Assembly (NCBI RefSeq): GCF_000740775.1
Contig: NZ_JFGS01000007.1
Location: forward strand, 62,001 to 126,000
Direction: 5' to 3'
DNA: 64,000 nt
Source: Haematobacter missouriensis
GTDB taxonomy: Bacteria > Pseudomonadota > Alphaproteobacteria > Rhodobacterales > Rhodobacteraceae
The stretch's first letter is position 1, and the number at the start of each line of letters is the position of its first letter. The position numbers were made by a program, and so were the translations under genes. Below the pieces are notes generated by a model that had not been told where the DNA came from, ran no database searches, and saw nothing but the letters and a program-made list of their open reading frames with translations. Shown here piece by piece: positions 62,386 to 64,000 of the stretch.

Positions 62386-62422
62386 ACTTGCCCTTCGCGC
62401 CAAGCGGGTCTAGGGACAGATC

Positions 62423-63235
62423 ATGCGGATACTTTTTCTCGGGGATGTCGTGGGCCGGACGGGCCGCACCGCCATTGCGGAGCGGCTGCCGGGTCTCAGG
62501 GCGGAATGGAAACTCGATTTCGTCGTGGTGAACGGCGAAAACGCGACGGGCGGGGCAGGACTTTCGCCTGACCACGCCAAGGCGCTGCTGGCAGCGGGCG
62601 CGGATTGCCTGACGCTGGGCGATCATGCGTTCGACCAGAAGGACATGATGTCCTTTATTGAGCAGGAGCCGCGCATCATCCGGCCGCTGAACTATTCGAA
62701 GATCGCGCCTGGGCGCGGCTTCCGGCTGTTTACACTTCCCGATGGGCGGCGCATCCTCGTGGCGCAGGTGCTGGGGCAGGTGTTCATGAAGCGCCCGTTC
62801 GACGACCCATTCTCCGCGGTGGAATCGGTGCTCAAGGCCCATCCGCTCGGCGCTGCCGCCACAGCCATCCTGCTCGACGTGCATTGCGAAGCGACGAGCG
62901 AGAAAATGGCGATGGGTCACTGGTGCGACGGACGCGCCTCCGTCGTCGTCGGGACGCATACCCATGTGCCGACGGCGGACGCCCAGATCCTGCCCGGCGG
63001 GACGGCCTTCCAGTCGGATGCGGGCATGTGCGGCGATTACGACAGCGTGATCGGCATGAACAAGATGGAGCCGCTCCGCCGCTTCATCACCGGGATGGCG
63101 AGCGGTCGGTTCGAGCCGGGCAGTGGCCCGGCGACCCTTTGCGGCATCTTCGTCGAGACCGACGACGCAACCGGAAAGGCCGTGCGCCAGGCCATGGTCC
63201 GGGTCGGCGGGAGGCTGGATCAGGCGGGTCCGTAA
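62423..63235 (+). CDS. TIGR00282 family metallophosphoesterase (YmdB-like)
   Basis: The 270-residue protein has the calcineurin-like metal motifs in order: MRILFLGDVVGRTGRTAI, VVVNGENATGGAGLSPDHAKALLAAGADCLTLGDHAFDQKD, LLDVHCEATSEKMAMGHWCDGRASVVVGTHTHVPTADAQILPGGTAFQSDAGMCG. This is the YmdB family of cyclic-nucleotide phosphodiesterases; in Bacillus YmdB controls biofilm and motility through an RNA-related regulatory role. The ATG is 37 bp after the VOC gene on the same strand. Substrate in this organism is unknown. Confidence 0.92.
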   Translation: MRILFLGDVVGRTGRTAIAERLPGLRAEWKLDFVVVNGENATGGAGLSPDHAKALLAAGADCLTLGDHAFDQKDMMSFIEQEPRIIRPLNYSKIAPGRGFRLFTLPDGRRILVAQVLGQVFMKRPFDDPFSAVESVLKAHPLGAAATAILLDVHCEATSEKMAMGHWCDGRASVVVGTHTHVPTADAQILPGGTAFQSDAGMCGDYDSVIGMNKMEPLRRFITGMASGRFEPGSGPATLCGIFVETDDATGKAVRQAMVRVGGRLDQAGP

Positions 63236-63730
63236 CGCCGCTCTCGTCTTGCGGGGCACCCCTCCGGGAACACGGCCTGTGGATTGGGGGGCAACCCTCG
63301 GCATGGCGTGCGTGTCGCTCTATTTCCGGGGTCCTCCTCCGGCTCCGGGGAGAGGCGCGGAAGCGGACGCCCGAGCAGGCGGGCGCGACCCCGATGAAGC
63401 CTCGACGCTGGTCCATTGGTGAAACGGCCCCGTTGGTAAAACTGCGAAAGGGCGCGGGCCGAAGCGTTCGGTCTTCCGCCATGCAGGAGGAGCGGGATCG
63501 TATTCGGGGCGCTTGTGTTCGATATCGCTTCCGGAATGATGCCCATGCAAAATCGCGACGAGACGATCCGATGACGGAGGCTCCCCCGAGGCATGCATCC
63601 GTCGCGCTGCTCGCTTTCTCCGGTGACCTGCTGCGTCATACATGGGGCAGAGCCCCCACGCCGCCCTTGCTCCCTTGGGTCTCGTTCGCTAGAGATGCGG
63701 CAAATTTCAGACATCCAGACGGAGCATGCC
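63236..63730. other. Non-coding stretch upstream of yebC
   Basis: I see no supported gene in these 495 bases. Frames on both strands of up to about 240 codons are open, but their translations are low-complexity basic sequences without domains. The yebC promoter must lie in the last 100-150 bp, where AT content is slightly higher, but I cannot place it. Confidence 0.5.
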
Positions 63731-64000
63731 ATGGCCGGCCATTCCAAATGGGCCAACATCCAGCATCGCAAGGGCAAGCAGGATGCGGCCCGCTCGAAGC
63801 TTTTCTCCAAGCTCGCACGCGAGATCACCGTTGCGGCGCGGATGGGTGACCCCGATCCCGACAAGAACCCCCGTCTCCGCCTCGCGGTGAAGGAGGCCAA
63901 GACCCAGTCGATGCCGAAGGACGTGATCGAAAGGGCCATCGCCAAGGCGAGCGGCGCGGATGCCGACAGCCTTGAGGAAATCCGGTATGAGGGCTACGGC
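63731..64000 (+). CDS. yebC: YebC/PmpR family regulator (5' part only)
   Basis: The visible 90 residues match the YebC family start [75 protein letters not shown]. The protein is about 240-250 residues in full, so the rest lies beyond the right edge. YebC proteins act as transcriptional regulators or as factors that relieve ribosome stalling. In many proteobacteria the gene precedes ruvC, ruvA and ruvB; that cannot be checked here. The ATG has GACGGAG 8 bases upstream. Confidence 0.96.
   Translation, partial: MAGHSKWANIQHRKGKQDAARSKLFSKLAREITVAARMGDPDPDKNPRLRLAVKEAKTQSMPKDVIERAIAKASGADADSLEEIRYEGYG

Noticed and set aside
60196-62403. 735-codon open frame antisense to the mutase and VOC genes
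   Set aside because: Spans two well-supported genes and has Arg/His-rich shadow composition.

Overview
The window is GC-rich (roughly two-thirds G+C by eye) chromosomal DNA from an alphaproteobacterium. Gene content points to the family Rhodobacteraceae: the cell-cycle methylase CcrM, an aspartokinase/PtsP pair, DUF1523, DUF1178, DUF6497, DUF4174 and DUF3445 proteins, a ScfR-type propionyl-CoA regulator (PccR-like) facing pccB, and a pccB-x-x-pccA-scpA arrangement. No species can be named from sequence alone. Coding density is high, on both strands, with many 1-20 bp gaps or overlaps. I see no prophage, plasmid or CRISPR signature; the only mobile-element trace is a small IS remnant near 46.9-47.3 kb.

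Layout. 1-8.8 kb: two small membrane/hypothetical genes (the first cut by the window edge), an M20 peptidase with an oligopeptide-type binding protein and an acetyltransferase, a glycosyltransferase, a glutathionyl-hydroquinone reductase, an EamA transporter, and a DsbA-like thioredoxin with a DciA-like protein. 8.8-12.9 kb: DNA maintenance (mutY, ccrM, rnhB), then a flavin-reductase-like gene broken by an in-frame stop. 13-22.7 kb: acetyltransferase, EcsC, lysC-ptsP, DUF1178, a threonine-dehydratase-like enzyme, an RluB-type pseudouridine synthase with a very long disordered tail, and tadA. 22.7-28.7 kb: HdeD-like protein, acyl-CoA synthetase, a 737-bp non-coding stretch with degenerate repeats, a universal stress protein, a membrane protein, a branched-chain aminotransferase and tRNA-Asn. 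28.8-35.4 kb: putA with divergent putR-like regulator, a META-domain lipoprotein-like gene, selD, tRNA-Gln. 35.4-44.2 kb: a TerC/CBS/CorC transporter behind a hairpin-rich leader, the pcaIJF operon with divergent IclR regulator, a phosphomannomutase and kdsA. 44.2-51.5 kb: UDG-like, SseB, ParA, IS remnant, comM, a DUF3445 haem protein, purB and a 54-residue secreted protein. 51.5-62.4 kb: pccR, a frameshifted Bcr/CflA transporter, and the propionyl-CoA to succinyl-CoA block (pccB, two family-specific genes, a possible 30-residue peptide, pccA, scpA, a VOC protein). 62.4-64 kb: a YmdB-type phosphoesterase and the start of yebC.

How the genes work together. The clearest metabolic systems are propionyl-CoA assimilation (PccR, PccBA, methylmalonyl-CoA mutase), beta-ketoadipate breakdown to succinyl-CoA plus acetyl-CoA (PcaIJ, PcaF), and proline catabolism (PutA/PutR); all feed the TCA cycle. 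Candidate operators are visible: perfect TTTGCAAA palindromes upstream of both pccR and pccB, a PcaR-like box between pcaI and its IclR regulator, and a cluster of GANTC methylation sites just upstream of ccrM.

Most interesting for a second look: the hairpin-rich, terminator-containing leader upstream of terC; the hairpin that buries the ribosome-binding site of a 30-codon reading frame inside the pcc operon; the TTTGCAAA operators; the ~390-residue basic low-complexity tail on RluB; the degenerate repeat tract at 25.6-25.8 kb; and two freshly broken genes (12.8 kb and 53.5 kb) that are either recent pseudogenes or base-calling errors. I did not find a multi-gene system that I could defend as wholly undescribed.
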